Translations under genes and position numbers: made by a program
NCBI GenBank assembly: GCA_030710605.1
Contig: CP092879.1
Span: 24,935,605 to 24,999,604, forward strand
Direction: 5' to 3'
Source: Cordylochernes scorpioides
Lineage: Eukaryota > Arthropoda > Arachnida > Pseudoscorpiones > Chernetidae
Length of the DNA: 64,000 bases
Notes under the pieces: model-generated
What the model was told of the DNA's origin: nothing
Seen by the model: only the letters and a program-made list of their open reading frames with translations
The model's database searches: none
In this document: positions 47,043 to 59,245 of the stretch, in pieces
Layout: every line of letters begins with the position of its first letter
Position numbering within the stretch: position 1 is the first letter of the stretch

Positions 47043-48619
47043 TTTTCATTTCGTATTTTTGTGACACAAATTTGAGATATAATGATATCGATTGTTTGTC
47101 TGTTTGTCCTTGCAGGAACATGTAGCATGCCGAGAAATAACTTTTAAGAGTTTCCATTTTTTGTCTTATTATCACCTCAGCTCCCTCTTACAGAATTCTG
47201 TTTCGTATATTTTAATGCATAACTTCTGGGAAGAATCAGATTCAACCTAGTGTGCACTGATATTTTTTCGCATTCACTTTTCGTATCTTTATAGCTTCTT
47301 TTTTAGAAAATATAATTTATATAAAACATTAGGAATAAAATATAAGGTTGTGCATTCACCCACTAATTTTGAAAATATACTACACTAAGTGCTTTTGGCT
47401 TTTAAACCCTAGCTCAACGATGAAACATTACTCCTTTCGAAATATACATCAAAAGTATGAGCATTTCTTTTTGCTCTCAATCTGGAATAATTTAATTCAA
47501 ATTTAATTGATATATAGGAATTAAATACAAAAGAGAAGGAGCCTAACTTAATCTAAAATAATAACAGAACGAAAAATTAAATAGCTTGGGTTTTTCTTAA
47601 AAATTTGAAGAAATGTCTTGAAATAAATTTGTGTCTTCTCAAACAGGTCCAAGAAGGCTTTTTCATTTATCCATAGATATAATGGATCCTCATTCAACTC
47701 TCAAACTATAGGTTGATAAATATAGATACTTTAAATGTTCGTATAATAATTTTCTTTCTCAATACATTTCTATGACTAATTCTGTTAGAGGTTTTATCAT
47801 TTTAATAACTCTCTGGGGGTGTATTTCATATAATATTTGACAAGAAGAATATCTGGTCACTTGTGTCACTTGTTGAAAACTTGTGGTCAATTGTGGTTGG
47901 GAAATAAAGTGTATGTGTTAGTTGTGTAATAACTGTGCCTAAAGAATAGTTGTTTATATCTTAGAAAGTTCGCTATATTCATAAGGAAGACTCGCGCGTC
48001 AATTATATAAAGTTTAGGAATGACTTACTGGAACCCCAGCGAAAAAAGGTTAGCCGAATAAACTGCCTCAAGGGAAATGTGTTCTTAAATTTCAGCTTTC
48101 TGTAGGAAGGTAGCAGTGAATCACCAAAACTTTCGGGAAATATGGAATTATAAGAACACCGCCCGATTCGTGTATCTACGTTTTTTTAATCAACTCCCAA
48201 CCAACAAGTGATATTCACGAATTATATGTATTAGTATATTTATTCCTGCAGATGATTCTATTCATTGGTACTTAAAACCTAAACAAATGTTCATGCGGAG
48301 TTATAGGCTCTTTCTAAATCTGAAAGTAGGTCTAGTGTCTCACCTCAGTGGGAAGTAGCAAATCCTAACTTATCCAAGAATGGGATTAGCTCTAGCCGCA
48401 AAAGGTTTATTCTGAGCCGACTAACCTAAGCCAATAAACTTCTTCCACATCTTCCTTTGTTAGTTGGGAGGACCATGGTAAACTTAATCCTATTTCTTTA
48501 GAGAAAGTGAAGCATCTATGGAATCCATTTAACTCTGAACGACGAATTAGAAAGTGCGCGCTGGAGGAATATATTCCTCGTTTATTTACTCTAGAAAATA
48601 TAACTAAATATTAGAGTTA
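47043..48619. other. AT-rich non-coding stretch
   Basis: No gene or clear repeat. The open frames downstream of U6 on the minus strand are shadows of the snRNA sequence. Confidence 0.5.
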
Positions 48620-48797
48620 TTAAAATTAAAGATACTTCGGCAACTAAATCTTTTATTACCTCGAGGTGTTAACAAAAATCTTATAACGCCTTGCCAAATG
48701 TTTTAATTTTTGTTTGCTCCTGATGAGGACAAAAGATTTTTGTCGAAACGTCGAGATAATAAAAATATTTACTGGCCGAAGTATCTTTAATTTTAAG
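48620..48797. mobile_element. Fold-back element with hammerhead-like motif
   Basis: Left arm TAAAATTAAAGATACTTCGG...AACAAAAATCTT mirrors right arm AAGATTTTTGTCGAAACGTC...CCGAAGTATCTTTAATTTTA. The right arm carries CTGATGA-G-GACAAAA-GAT-TTTTGTC-GAAACGTCG (48720-48749). The left arm is more decayed. Confidence 0.75.
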
Positions 48798-50110
48798 AAC
48801 TATGAATGCCGGCCAAGTATAGCCTCTATCTTTACGATAAATATTGAAAATTATTTGATATTGGGTATAACATTTTTTTCAGGTATCACAAAATAGTTAC
48901 TTCGCATAAATATATAGGGGGAATCTCGAAAATTATCATTCCTTAAATATTACAAATATTTTCAGAAAGACAAAGTTTTTGATATGATGTAATACAATTA
49001 TAAATATTCTGATTAAATAAATATATATTTTATACCAATTATAAGTGCACAGAGACATATGGGTGCATGGACAAATCTTTTTACAACCTCAATAGATACT
49101 TTTCTTTATTAAATTATTAAGGCCTAAATATATATTTGATGTTAAATAATTACTCTCATCATGAATCTTGAATGAAAAGAATTCCAACAATAAATCCAAT
49201 GTTCTATATATATCGTGTATCTGAATAGAATAACATGAAAGAGAAAAATCTATAAAATAATATAGAAAGAGGAATTAATTAAAACCCACTATACTAATTA
49301 TTGGAATTACGTGGCTTCAGAACCACCCGACTGCGATGTTTTATTCACCATTAATAATTTAATTAGAGTGGTGGTTAGAATTGCGATTAATTTTCCCAAT
49401 TTTTAGGGCAGATTCGCCATTAACAAGAAGTGGACGATTAAAAGCAGCCTGGTGTGGATGGCATAAGATGGATGGTAGAATAGTTTACATGGACCCTGGC
49501 TGGTGTTTGATCGTTTAAATTTCACCATTTATTCATAATTTGTGCTCCTTTTAATGTTTTAAAGTTATATATTGTTACGCCAGCCTCTACACACATTGAT
49601 TAAACCTAAGAAAGTTTAATATTTTGTTGTCGCTCTTCGTTTTTTTTTTAAGGAGACAGGCATTTTTGTTCACACTTAGTTATCTCGTGTATCATCAATA
49701 ATTATCACTAGGTAACAAATATTATTTCGAATTATTGTTTGAATGCCGATATGCATGGAAAAAGTAAAATTCTTAAGTTTTGTCTATAAGTGTTTATATT
49801 AATTTGCGAAGTAGCATACATTTTTGAAATGTATGCTTATTGTAATTACTACTTAAGCATCTCGATATTCTCTGGGATGCGTTGAAACGACGCAGTTCCT
49901 TGATTTTCTCTGCTACAAGATTCAGAGCAAAGAATACGTCACACCATTAATCTTGGTAATTTTGGAAAAAGCCAAAAACTTTTACGTCTTTCTTTTTTTT
50001 CAGTCATGACCGTTATCAGTACAATGGGGTCTTAGAATTCTTAGCATTCTAAAGAAGGAGTCTTATATCTATGTCGTATTTATATGTTTTATGTTGTATA
50101 AAAGAAACAA
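48798..50110. other. AT-rich stretch with one evenly composed block
   Basis: Block 49310-49520 (CCACCCGACTGCGATGTTTT, TAATTTAATTAGAGTGGTGG, GGCAGATTCGCCATTAACAA) has balanced composition without repeats or frames, so it could be conserved non-coding DNA. The rest is A/T-rich, no gene. Confidence 0.35.
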
Positions 50111-50605
50111 CAAACGATATGTAACTACATAATGGCGCCAATCAAACGGATACCCGGGGAAGAAAGGGTCGGTGTGAGCCGGGAAGGATAATGTAAACAA
50201 GAAAGATTTATAAACATTGGTCGTGGCGGTCCCTGATGGACGAGGATGTCCTTCCCTTATGACGTCACAATTAGGATATAAGCTGTGTGGCTCCGAGACC
50301 AGACCAGTAGAATGGTCTGTTTCTGCACACCCTTGTAGTAGGACTAGAAAGCAATCCCTATTTGGTCAATTAGTCGGAGTCAAAGCAACCCCAGCAACCA
50401 GACCAGTAGGTTTGTGAGTAGTCATCTAGTTAAGACGCCAAGCTAACCGATTGACCAGAGCGGTCCCGGGAACCACCACTAAACCGAGGTAACCATGTTC
50501 CTAAGCATGTGATCTTCATTGGTCTTCAGGCTAGTGCGCTTTCACTTTCGGCCCATGACTGCACGTTGGATGAAGAGCCCACTGTGACGTTGTCGGCTAA
50601 TAATA
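50111..50605. promoter_or_regulatory. GC-richer island with CRE-like site
   Basis: TGACGTCA at 50260-50267, a direct repeat ACCAGACCAGTAG (about 50299 and 50398), GGCGCCAATCAAACGG and TCCCGGGAACCACC lie in a ~490-bp GC-richer block. Open frames 50217-50417 and 50509-50715 have no recognised domain. Regulatory, exonic or old LTR-like sequence are all possible. Confidence 0.3.
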
Positions 50606-51340
50606 ATTATCATTATTTATATAATAAAAACCAAAATATATTATCGGAAATAATATATATTTCAATACAAATCAATCTTTATGTATTTTCTTTGGTTAAA
50701 ATAAATGTATATTGAATTTATAAAGATATCTCTATACATACATACACGTATAATATGAATGTATAAATCGCCATCAATGAGTAAGAAATTACACTAATTG
50801 AAAGTTACCTTAAATAAAATATATAAATAAAAGCATTTTTTTTTTAAATCTAAAGTTAGCAAACGATTCCACTCACATCATGTCTGAAGTTCAGTGTATA
50901 TTTTTGGTTGGTTGTTTACTTTCAGAGATTTTCTAAAGTATATCCATTACGCTTCTTACTGAGAACATCAATGCCTGTTTTAAGTTATACACTCTTCTCT
51001 CTCGAAGCCTACATATCCGTAATTACGTCAAAATGGTAATTATGAATAAATGATATATAAAGAGAAGATCTAAGTAGAATGATAGAGGAGAGGCTGGTAT
51101 ATTAAGGGGGCGAAATCGCTAAGATAATACCCACCCCTGATTCATTCACCATTTTATTTCCAGACTTAAGTCTGGTCATCCACAGACAATGACTTTCCAG
51201 AATGGTTACATGGTTTTCCTACTATGTATCAAGTGCTATTCTCAGTCTGAAACGCCAAAACACATTATTGACTGCATTGACTCACCCATTGATGAGTTCT
51301 ACTCATCCCTAGAAGACACCATCAAAAGTATCAAGCTTTA
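50606..51340. other. Non-coding stretch
   Basis: A/T-rich to about 51050, then balanced composition including ATTTTATTTCCAGACTTAAG, a splice-acceptor-like string with no open frame after it. Confidence 0.4.
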
Positions 51341-51796
51341 CAAGCTCGATACCCTAATATGATTGAGTGTAGATAAGAAAGAATAATAAGAATACCACTG
51401 ATATGACAGGTCCTCAATAGGACTTTCATTTCAGTAGGAACAAGTACTAAATTATTTAAATATCAAGAAATATAGAAAGATATGATTTTAGTATGAATTC
51501 TCACTAATGTAGCAATAACTTAATTGCATAGCGGAGGTTAGCATGTAAATAGGACACTATAAAAAAAGTCCCATCTCTGCAAGTTTGATACCTCAACATG
51601 ATTGAGTGTAGATAAGAAAGAAGAAGAAGAATACCAATGATATACCAGGTCCTCAATAGGTCTTTCATTTCAGTAGGAACAAGTACTAAATCGTTTAAAT
51701 TTCAAGAAATATAGATTTATCTGATTTATGTATCAATTCTCACTAATGCAGCAATAACTTAATTGCATAGCGGGGAGTAATGTGCAAATAGGAAGG
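51341..51796. repeat. Tandem duplication, two ~239-bp copies
   Basis: Copies start at 51341 and 51579. Shared strings include ATGATTGAGTGTAGATAAGA, CAGTAGGAACAAGTACTAAA and CAATAACTTAATTGCATAGC. Copy 2 has an expanded AAGAAGAAGAAG run. Confidence 0.9.
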
Positions 51797-54380
51797 ATGG
51801 AAGGTAAACACAGGGAGGAGCGGGAAGAAACAAACAGTTCTATTAATACCACCACAGAGTAAAGGATTTAATCAGCGGTCATTGACTTCCACTAGGTGGA
51901 GGTGAAGCTTACCAAGTGTAGCCAATCAACGTGCGTGCTCAGTCCAGTCACGTGCCAGGAAATCTCTCCCTTCGGAGAAATACAGTCACAACACAACTGT
52001 ATACTCAGGCATTGATTGTGATAGACACACCTCTTTACTCTTTCCATTCACTCTTTTCAATTCCCTTTTGAAACTGTACATTCTGTTAATAACTAACCCT
52101 CAACACTCTATAAATTTTAATATGTAATGGTGTTTATACGTCCACTAGCATTGATATATGATGAAATCTGAAAAGAAACTTCAAACTGTTCTAGAACTAC
52201 TCTGAAAAAAGTAGATCAGGTTAATATTGCTCTCATTGCGTAGATGAAAATTTTGGAAGGACTTATAGCACTCTTATTTCTCAGTATGTTCGTATTCTCG
52301 TATATATCTCGTATTTTTTGTATTAATAACACTAGTATAATAATAATATACTCACAGACTAATATAAAATTTATTACAAAGATTTCATCATTCGACTTAT
52401 ATACAGAGTTTACTGTCTCAATATCCTTTTCAATAAAGACATTTTCACTCAATAGGAATTCTAAAATTCGTATACAAAACAAAAAATACAAACGCAATTA
52501 TTTTTAATAATAGGACATACACTTAAGTGTTTATCACTTGGACAGTCAACATAGAGAAAAAAACTATTCAATTGTTACAAAAGATGAATAGAGTACCTAT
52601 TTTTCTACAATGAGTATATTATAAAATTAAAATATAACAACGCATGAAATTATCATAAAGAGCACAATTAATTAATGGTTCATATCATTTTTAGATGTCG
52701 AAATATCTCAATTTAATACTGTAACAGCCTTTGTATTTATTTATATAAAATATTTAATTATTAATTTTTATTTTCTTCATAGTTAGGCAGTCGGAAACAT
52801 CCTACTTTCTTTCTTTTTGTAATTTTGCATAAGTTTGTTTTGTTTTTATATTAAGGTTAACCTTGTTGAAATTAAATTAAATATTAAAACACAAAAGTAT
52901 TGTGACTATCCCTTATTTCTAAATAAAAAAACGTTACAAATACTATGTTAACAGTATATTGAAAAAGCTGATTTATTTTGTATTTTACATAGTTTACATA
53001 GTGTATTTGAGTATATAAATAAAATATATTTAATCGTCAGTTCCGTAGTTGTTTCCGTCAGTTCGTTAGATTTGCGACAAAATTTAAAAAGACACGCGAG
53101 TTGTTTCTCACCAAACTATTCCCAATTTATCGAAAGTTGACCAAAATAAGGAAAGAAGTGTTTGGATGTCTGGAAGTTTATTTTATTTCTACAACAACTT
53201 CGTGCAACACTTTGATCCAATAATCTCCTCACAGGGACTGTCATATTGAGGTTATTTGAACCGCTCCTGTCGAGGCTATAACTTATATAGTATCTATATC
53301 TTTTATATATATATTCTCAGGTTATTCAGTCTTAAAGAACGTATATATAGAGAGAGAGATTAAAATGCTAATTACTACTCTCTTTTTATATTTGCATACT
53401 GGCGCTTAAATCTAGATGTTACATAGCACTATTCCCTTTTTTTAATTATAGTGAGATTTAGTAAAATTTCATTTTTAATGAATTTTCTTATATATCAACA
53501 AAACTACTGTAGTCCTTATTTAATTATGAACGAAATGTATAAGATTGTATAGGATTTAGAAAATAAAGCGTAATTTATTAATTTAATATGTTTATTTTTG
53601 TCCTCTTTATTTAGTTTTCATAATTAATCATTTTAATTTTTATTCTTAAAAATATATAAATTACCTATAGTATATGCTGAATATATGAAGAGAAAAAAAG
53701 TGAATTTAAATATCAAACTTTATATTTTTCGAAGTTTTATAGAGAATTTTATAAAGACACCTATGATTAATACTGTTATTGAAATTTCAATCTCAAATTT
53801 GTTTTATTGAATAGTATTGGTTTATTTATATCTCGTGTAGCAAATTTTGAAGTTGTTTATAGGTAAAATTATTTCAGAACTAAAATTTCTAATAATGATT
53901 GTTGTTTACATTGTTTCCTTATAAGAAAACTCTCAATAAATAAAGAAGATTAAGATGAAGAGTTTCTTCTTTGGGATTTCGTCAACACGCCTTTTGAACA
54001 TCCCTGTTCTTCTTTAGGTGCAAATCTGGTGAGCGATGTTTGAAAACCAACAAATATACTAGAGGCATCATTTTATTGAAGTACAGAGGTGCCTATACAC
54101 AAGATATGTTGTATAATAGAATTTCAAAAATCCTGAACCGAATATTACAGAAAATGAAAAGAGCGAATATAATATATATAAACAACTCGGAAAACAAATA
54201 GGGATTATATCGTAAGGTATTTAATGGTCAGAAAGATGTTTTATGGTTTATGATTTTTAAGTATGTTAACTTAAAGTATAGTTGCTTTGCGCTTTGATTA
54301 GCTCTTGTCGATTGGTTGCTTGTTGTAAAAAGTAACTTGAAGTATCTCAGACTAAGCGCTGTTGCTGAATTTGATGATGT
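51797..54380. other. Mostly AT-rich non-coding stretch
   Basis: Balanced composition to about 52030, A/T-rich afterwards. Overlapping frames on both strands at 52216-52507 have no recognised domain. No gene. Confidence 0.5.
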
Positions 54381-54391
54381 TATAGTGGTAA

Positions 54392-54590
54392 ACTGCTTGG
54401 TGTAGGTTGTAAGTATGGGGCATACTTGTCAGGATGACAGGACATACAGTCTTGTGAATGGGTAGGGAAGTGAAATACTTGTTGCTCTGATTCCTGACGC
54501 ATTTTTGGTGCTTACCATGACACATGCCTATAGTTCTGCCCGTTTTATCAACATAAGATTGTTCACAATATGAGAAGCAATGAACGATAC
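54392..54590 (-). pseudogene. Decayed PLE GIY-YIG endonuclease fragment
   Basis: A minus-strand frame reads HCFSYCEQSYVDKTGRTIGM, then CHGKHQKCVRNQSNKYF and SLPIHKTVCPV. The YCEQSYV-x-KTGRTI...H core is the zinc-linker/GIY-YIG start seen in PLE proteins (compare SCEQCDAKYVGETGR at about 26890). Key arginine and glutamate positions are lost or not visible. The plus-strand 95-codon frame at 54570-54857 overlaps its start and is unrecognised. Confidence 0.45.
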
Positions 54591-54838
54591 ATCTTCATGA
54601 AATCAACCATCCTAAGCTTGAAAGAGAGAACATCTTCAGGCGAGACAATGCCTATTCATGGTTTTAAGCTATCTCACATCAGAAACTATTTTTTTGAGGA
54701 GACAAAACACGTATATGATGTTCTTTTATTCCTAATTAAAATTAGGTTGGTAAAATTAGGGTTTAGATCTTATAATGAATTCTTAGAAACACACCAACTA
54801 AATATGGTAGCCAATAAAAAGGATATCCGTGTTATATA

Positions 54839-56336
54839 CACTGGTCCTCAAAATTAAAGGAACAACACATTTTTAAGAAAAGGAAAAGTTATATTAAGGG
54901 ATATATATCAAGTTTTAGTATATTCAGAAGCTTCCACGAATTAAGAGATTATGTAAAACAGAAAAACAAATAAAATTGTTCCCAATATGCAAAATACCAC
55001 CGTCTACGTTGACTCCGCCTCCAGCACGTGCCTGAGTCTTTCTCAAAGCGTCCTAATTTTACGCTCCACAAGATTTTTATTGAACCTTTTTGTTTTTTAA
55101 AGTTTTCATGGCTCATAGGCAATATTTATCACAATAAAAAAATGGCAAGCTATTGGAAGGATGGAAGCAGGCCAATCACAGGCAGAAGTAGCAAGATGAC
55201 TTGGAGTGACAAGAAACGTTGTCTCAAGGCTTTGGAAAAAAATTCAAACGACAGCTAATGTTTCCAGAACACCCGGACAAGGACGACCAAGGGTCACAAC
55301 GTTAAATCAAGACCGTTATTTGAGTCTCCTTGTGCGTCGCAATAGAAGAATGACAGCATCGCAACTACGAAGTGACCTCAATGCAGCTACAGGAGTCTTA
55401 GTATCAACTGATACAATACGCAGAAGGCTTCACAAGAAGAGCCTCTATGCTCGACGACCCATAATTTGTGTGCCATTGACACCACCTCAAATGAGAGCAA
55501 GGAAACTTTGGTGCAGACAACATGTCGCCTGGAATCCAGATGAATGGAGGCGTGTAATGTTCACTGATGAGTCCAGATTATCTCTAAACCGCGATTCTCG
55601 TCGTGTCTTTGTCTGGAGATGGGTAGGAACCAGAAATAATCCCCGGAATATGGTTGAAAGGGATCCCTACAGAAGCCAAGGTTTTATGGTCTGGGCTAGA
55701 ATCTTCTTGGGCGGTCGCACAGCACTCGGCAAGGAATCCTGACTGGACAGAGGTATCGGGACGAGATCTTGGCAGCATATGTGATGCCTCAATCATTGGA
55801 AATGGGAGAAAACTTTCTTTTAATGGATGATAATGCCCGTCCACATAGGGCTGGTGTGGTCGACACTTTTCTCCAAAACGATGCAATTGCTCGGATTAAT
55901 TGGCCAGCTCGATCCCCAGACCTAAATCCCATTGAGCATGTATGGGACAACCTAGGACGGCGGATCTCATCCCTCCAACCCCCTCCTAGAAACACTCATG
56001 AACTAGAAACAGCCTTAACATAAGAGTGGGCGTTGATTCCACAGGAGCTGATAAACTCCCTAATTCTTAGTATGGGTCACCGATGTAGAGCCTGTCTATC
56101 AGTTAAAGGCGATCACACACCATATTAACAACAATATCCAAGATATTTATGCACTGACTGCAAGAAGATTGCTTGACCGGCTAATTTGCATAAAATACGT
56201 GTTAGAATTCTTTGATTTCGGGTATTCTAATCAATAATGGAATAATAAATTTGTGTATAAAATTTCATTGATAAATGTTCGATAAAATTTGAGATAAATG
56301 AAAAATATGTTGTTCCTTTAATTTTGCGGACCAATG
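54839..56336 (+). mobile_element. Tc1-like DNA transposon, both ends present, flanked by TA
   Basis: Terminal inverted repeats of ~36 bp: left CACTGGTCCTCAAAATTAAA + GGAACAACACA, right (complement) CATTGGTCCGCAAAATTAAA + GGAACAACATA, with about three differences. TA at 54837-54838 and 56337-56338 is the target duplication typical of Tc1/mariner. Length is 1498 bp, normal for the family. It encloses one broken transposase gene. The insertion lies just upstream of a PLE relic. Confidence 0.93.
55131..56128 (+). pseudogene. Tc1-like DD34E transposase, inactivated
   Basis: The helix-turn-helix DNA-binding part (QAIGRMEAGQSQAEVAR...LGVTRNVVSRLWKK) is interrupted by TGA at 55197-55199 where family members have tryptophan. 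The linker GQGRPRVTT and a second helical domain follow. Catalytic residues: D in FTDES (about 55566), second D in MDDNARPHRA (55829-55831), E in LNPIEHVWD (55934-55936). There are 34 residues between the last two, which defines DD34E. A one-base frameshift lies near 55735, after GGRTALG. A further in-frame TAA (56021-56023) precedes the final 34 codons ending HTPY (stop 56126-56128). Transposase would cut at the terminal repeats; with two stops and a frameshift this copy cannot. Confidence 0.9.
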
Positions 56337-56338
56337 TA

Positions 56339-56822
56339 TTAAAATAAATCTATAACGCAAAATTCTTCCACGTGAAAGAAATCATTTTCGAGATGTACAC
56401 ATAGTATTGAAAGGAATAAATTTACGATGTGATACTACAAATTTTATAAACATATTTAGTACAATAAATTTATATTTCTAATATATTTTGTACCATACCT
56501 ACTAAATCAGTAAGATTTACCATTGGCGCACATTTCAAAGAACAGTTTATTGATAGAAGAATAAATATTTCAGAACAATTTTCGGACAATCACTTAATCT
56601 TGTATAACAATATTGATGGGTAAATCCCACGTTTCACTCTTAGTTTAGTTCTGCCCGTAGAAAAGCGATATTCTTTTTGAAAGCTTACGTTTTTGTTAAT
56701 AGACCAACTTATTGCGAAAACATTTTATATATTTGTAACATATCATTGAAATACATTATTTCATAAGAAAAATATTAGAGGCTACATTCACCTATATGTC
56801 TAATATGTTATTAAATATGAAT
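56339..56822. other. AT-rich non-coding stretch
   Basis: No gene recognised. Confidence 0.5.
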
Positions 56823-56930
56823 ATTTGAAACTATTATAGACGCGTATGGTTCTTTTAAAATGAAAACAATTTCTACTGCCCTTACTACAATAGCAAAATT
56901 AATGCTCATCAGTGGTGAACCCTCCCAGCG
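56823..56930 (+). repeat. MITE family A, copy 7 (left half)
   Basis: ACTATTATAGACGCGTATGG, TTCTACTGCCCTTACTACAA and CATCAGTGGTGAACCCTCCC in the family order, then unrelated DNA. A small GGGAGGGCCTGG deletion is visible. Confidence 0.7.
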
Positions 56931-58440
56931 CTTAAATACCTGTATGTCAAATATGTACATATGTTGTATATTTTATACATAAGCTCCTATACTCCTCTAT
57001 GTTCCATAAATATATACATATAGGGCTATATATGAACCAAGAATAAAATTCCAATATTTATATGACTAAGATAAAGCTAGGAGATTGATATAAGAATATT
57101 CAGAGCATTCATTGTCCAACATAATAAATGATTCTACTTTTGTTATATTACATATTCACTTATATATGCAGGTAGAGAAGATAATAATAAATGGAAGAGG
57201 TGTCAATATTTTAGCCCACATATCACTTTGAATACGAATAAATTACGTTTTGTTTATTTATTCCACACAGCGCGATGTTCCTTTATTAAGCAAATGTTTT
57301 ATTTTCATATATATATATATTTACATATCACAAACATATGTAAATTTGATTTTGAGATAAAATATTATTTCGATTTTTGTTGTGTGTGCGAATATGAAAA
57401 TATAAATATTATTCATTTTCTACTCTTTTCTTTATCTACAAATATATACTGTTTATTTCTCGAAATATCTCTATGTGGGTAGAAATACATTTTGAAATAT
57501 GTATTTTCTGGAACATCAACCCACAGTTTCACATATGATGCAAATATTTGATATTATTCTAATCTAAATTCTAAACACGACTTGAGTCTCTCAACTTTTT
57601 ATTAAGAAAATAACCATCTTAAAAATATTTCAAGAAAACAGTCAACTGTGAGATAGCTTATCAAGCATAAGTATTGGCGATAAAATGAAATGACACTACG
57701 CATGCGCATGTTCGCCATTGTCAACATCTGATAACGCTAAGTAAAGAGCTAATAAAAAATATTTAATTATCTTAATGAACATTTGGTATAGAATCAATAT
57801 CAATTAGTTAACACTTAACGCCTTAATGATTCAAAAATAAAATCTTTAAAACTGTTTTTATTTGTATTATGTAGCATTATAAATACTTCTATAAGCATAT
57901 GAGTTCTGTAGAACCAAACTATTGTATATATATAGGATCGCTAATGCCTTTAGTTTAACTATTTTAGGATTTCGAAAAATTCTCATTCTTCACAAGTATA
58001 CAGGACACTGTATACTTTAAATACAAACGACTTTTAAGTGATTATTTTTACTGGTTATAATAAGATAGTTATTATATATGACGCTAATAATATATTAATA
58101 ATAAAAATTCTAAGTCACTTTGCATATAGAAGATTATTATAAGACATAGAATCGCCAGACATCATCTTAAAGAAGGAATAAAATTTTACTCGTCGCCGTA
58201 AACTTTTATTCCTTCTTCAATAGAAGATTATATTAACGTTCAAAATTATTTTTTCAGAAAGCGCTTGAAAAGGCTAAAATAAATGAATATGTATTTCGAA
58301 TAAAATTTAATTGAATGTTTAATTTTAAGAATTTACTATCTAGAGTAATTATATATCTTGATTTAAATTCTAATGTTATATGCCAACATTTAGTTTCATT
58401 TATGGTGGAGGTACTTATTCCAAGTTCGACATAATCATTA
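56931..58440. other. AT-rich non-coding stretch
   Basis: No gene. A small palindrome at about 58169-58222 has GAAGGAATAAAATTTTACTC mirrored by TAAACTTTTATTCCTTC. Confidence 0.5.
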
Positions 58441-58442
58441 TG

Positions 58443-58570
58443 GAAGGTAGTGACTATGCTCTTAGTGTAAGCTCATCTCACTTGTCTACAAATGTAGAAA
58501 ACAGTTCGACTTCTGTATCTACAAGTTTTCCAGAGCTCCAGAGTTTCGTTACTTGCTAATATTGGTGTGC
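58443..58570 (-). repeat. Second copy of the satellite-borne SINE (diverged)
   Basis: TAGTGACTATGCTCTTAGTG, CTTGTCTACAAATGTAGAAA, ACAGTTCGACTTC and AGAGTTTCGTTACTTGC align in order with 12935-13050. No clear tail or target-site duplication remains. Confidence 0.55.
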
Positions 58571-59243
58571 TTAGAACTATCAAGAAATAGGGGACTCAAT
58601 AAAATTATCCCTCACATCAATAATGTGTAAATATATCAGGCCTCCAGGGAAAAGTATCTTTTCAAAACCTTTTTAATCTCTAGCATAAATGCCCTTCTAT
58701 AGGGGAAAACATGGTACCATGATTATTTTTCTAGAAGACTGATATTTTTACTCAACAATTAACATCATTGTTGCATTTTTTTTTCTAGAAAAAGGGGCCA
58801 ATTCGGGATTCGTTTCCGGGCCGTGGCTTTTGAAAATCAACTGTTTATACAAGTCCTCCAACCCTCCCCCAACCCCTTAGTTATCATTCAACTTGTAAAA
58901 GTTGTTGTTATCAAAATTTGAGAAAACTTCACCTTATTATTTTTATTATAATTCGAACCTTTTAATGCTTTTATTTGAATTCTATGTTCTATTATATAAA
59001 TTATTCCAATTGAGAGATTAAACATGAAATACGTTTCACATTCTTCTGTGGCTAATTCTAATTTATCATCTTCTCATCATAACTATCTCTATATTCTATC
59101 CAATTTGAATATTGTTTGTTATATAAAACTTCTCGAATTTCCATCACTTCTGTTATATCATATATTCAATTTCATGGGAGAAAACAATATACAGTATTAT
59201 ATGAATATTCTCTTTCTTTCTCATATTCATGAGAAATTCATAA
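58571..59243. other. AT-rich non-coding stretch
   Basis: The 86-codon frame at 59024-59284 runs into the MITE end and has no domain. Confidence 0.5.
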
Positions 59244-59245
59244 TA

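Noticed and set aside
46904-47175. Minus-strand proteins of 71-74 residues
   Set aside because: They lie on the complement of the U6 snRNA copy.
48720-48749. A canonical, active hammerhead ribozyme
   Set aside because: CUGAUGA and GAAAC are present, but one extra base precedes stem II and I could not place a clear stem III with a cleavage triplet.
52216-52507. Membrane-like protein on either strand
   Set aside because: Overlapping frames on both strands in AT-rich DNA; hydrophobicity comes from A/T codons and no motif is visible.
55584-55995. Minus-strand open frames of 100 and 68 codons
   Set aside because: They are antisense shadows of the Tc1 transposase.
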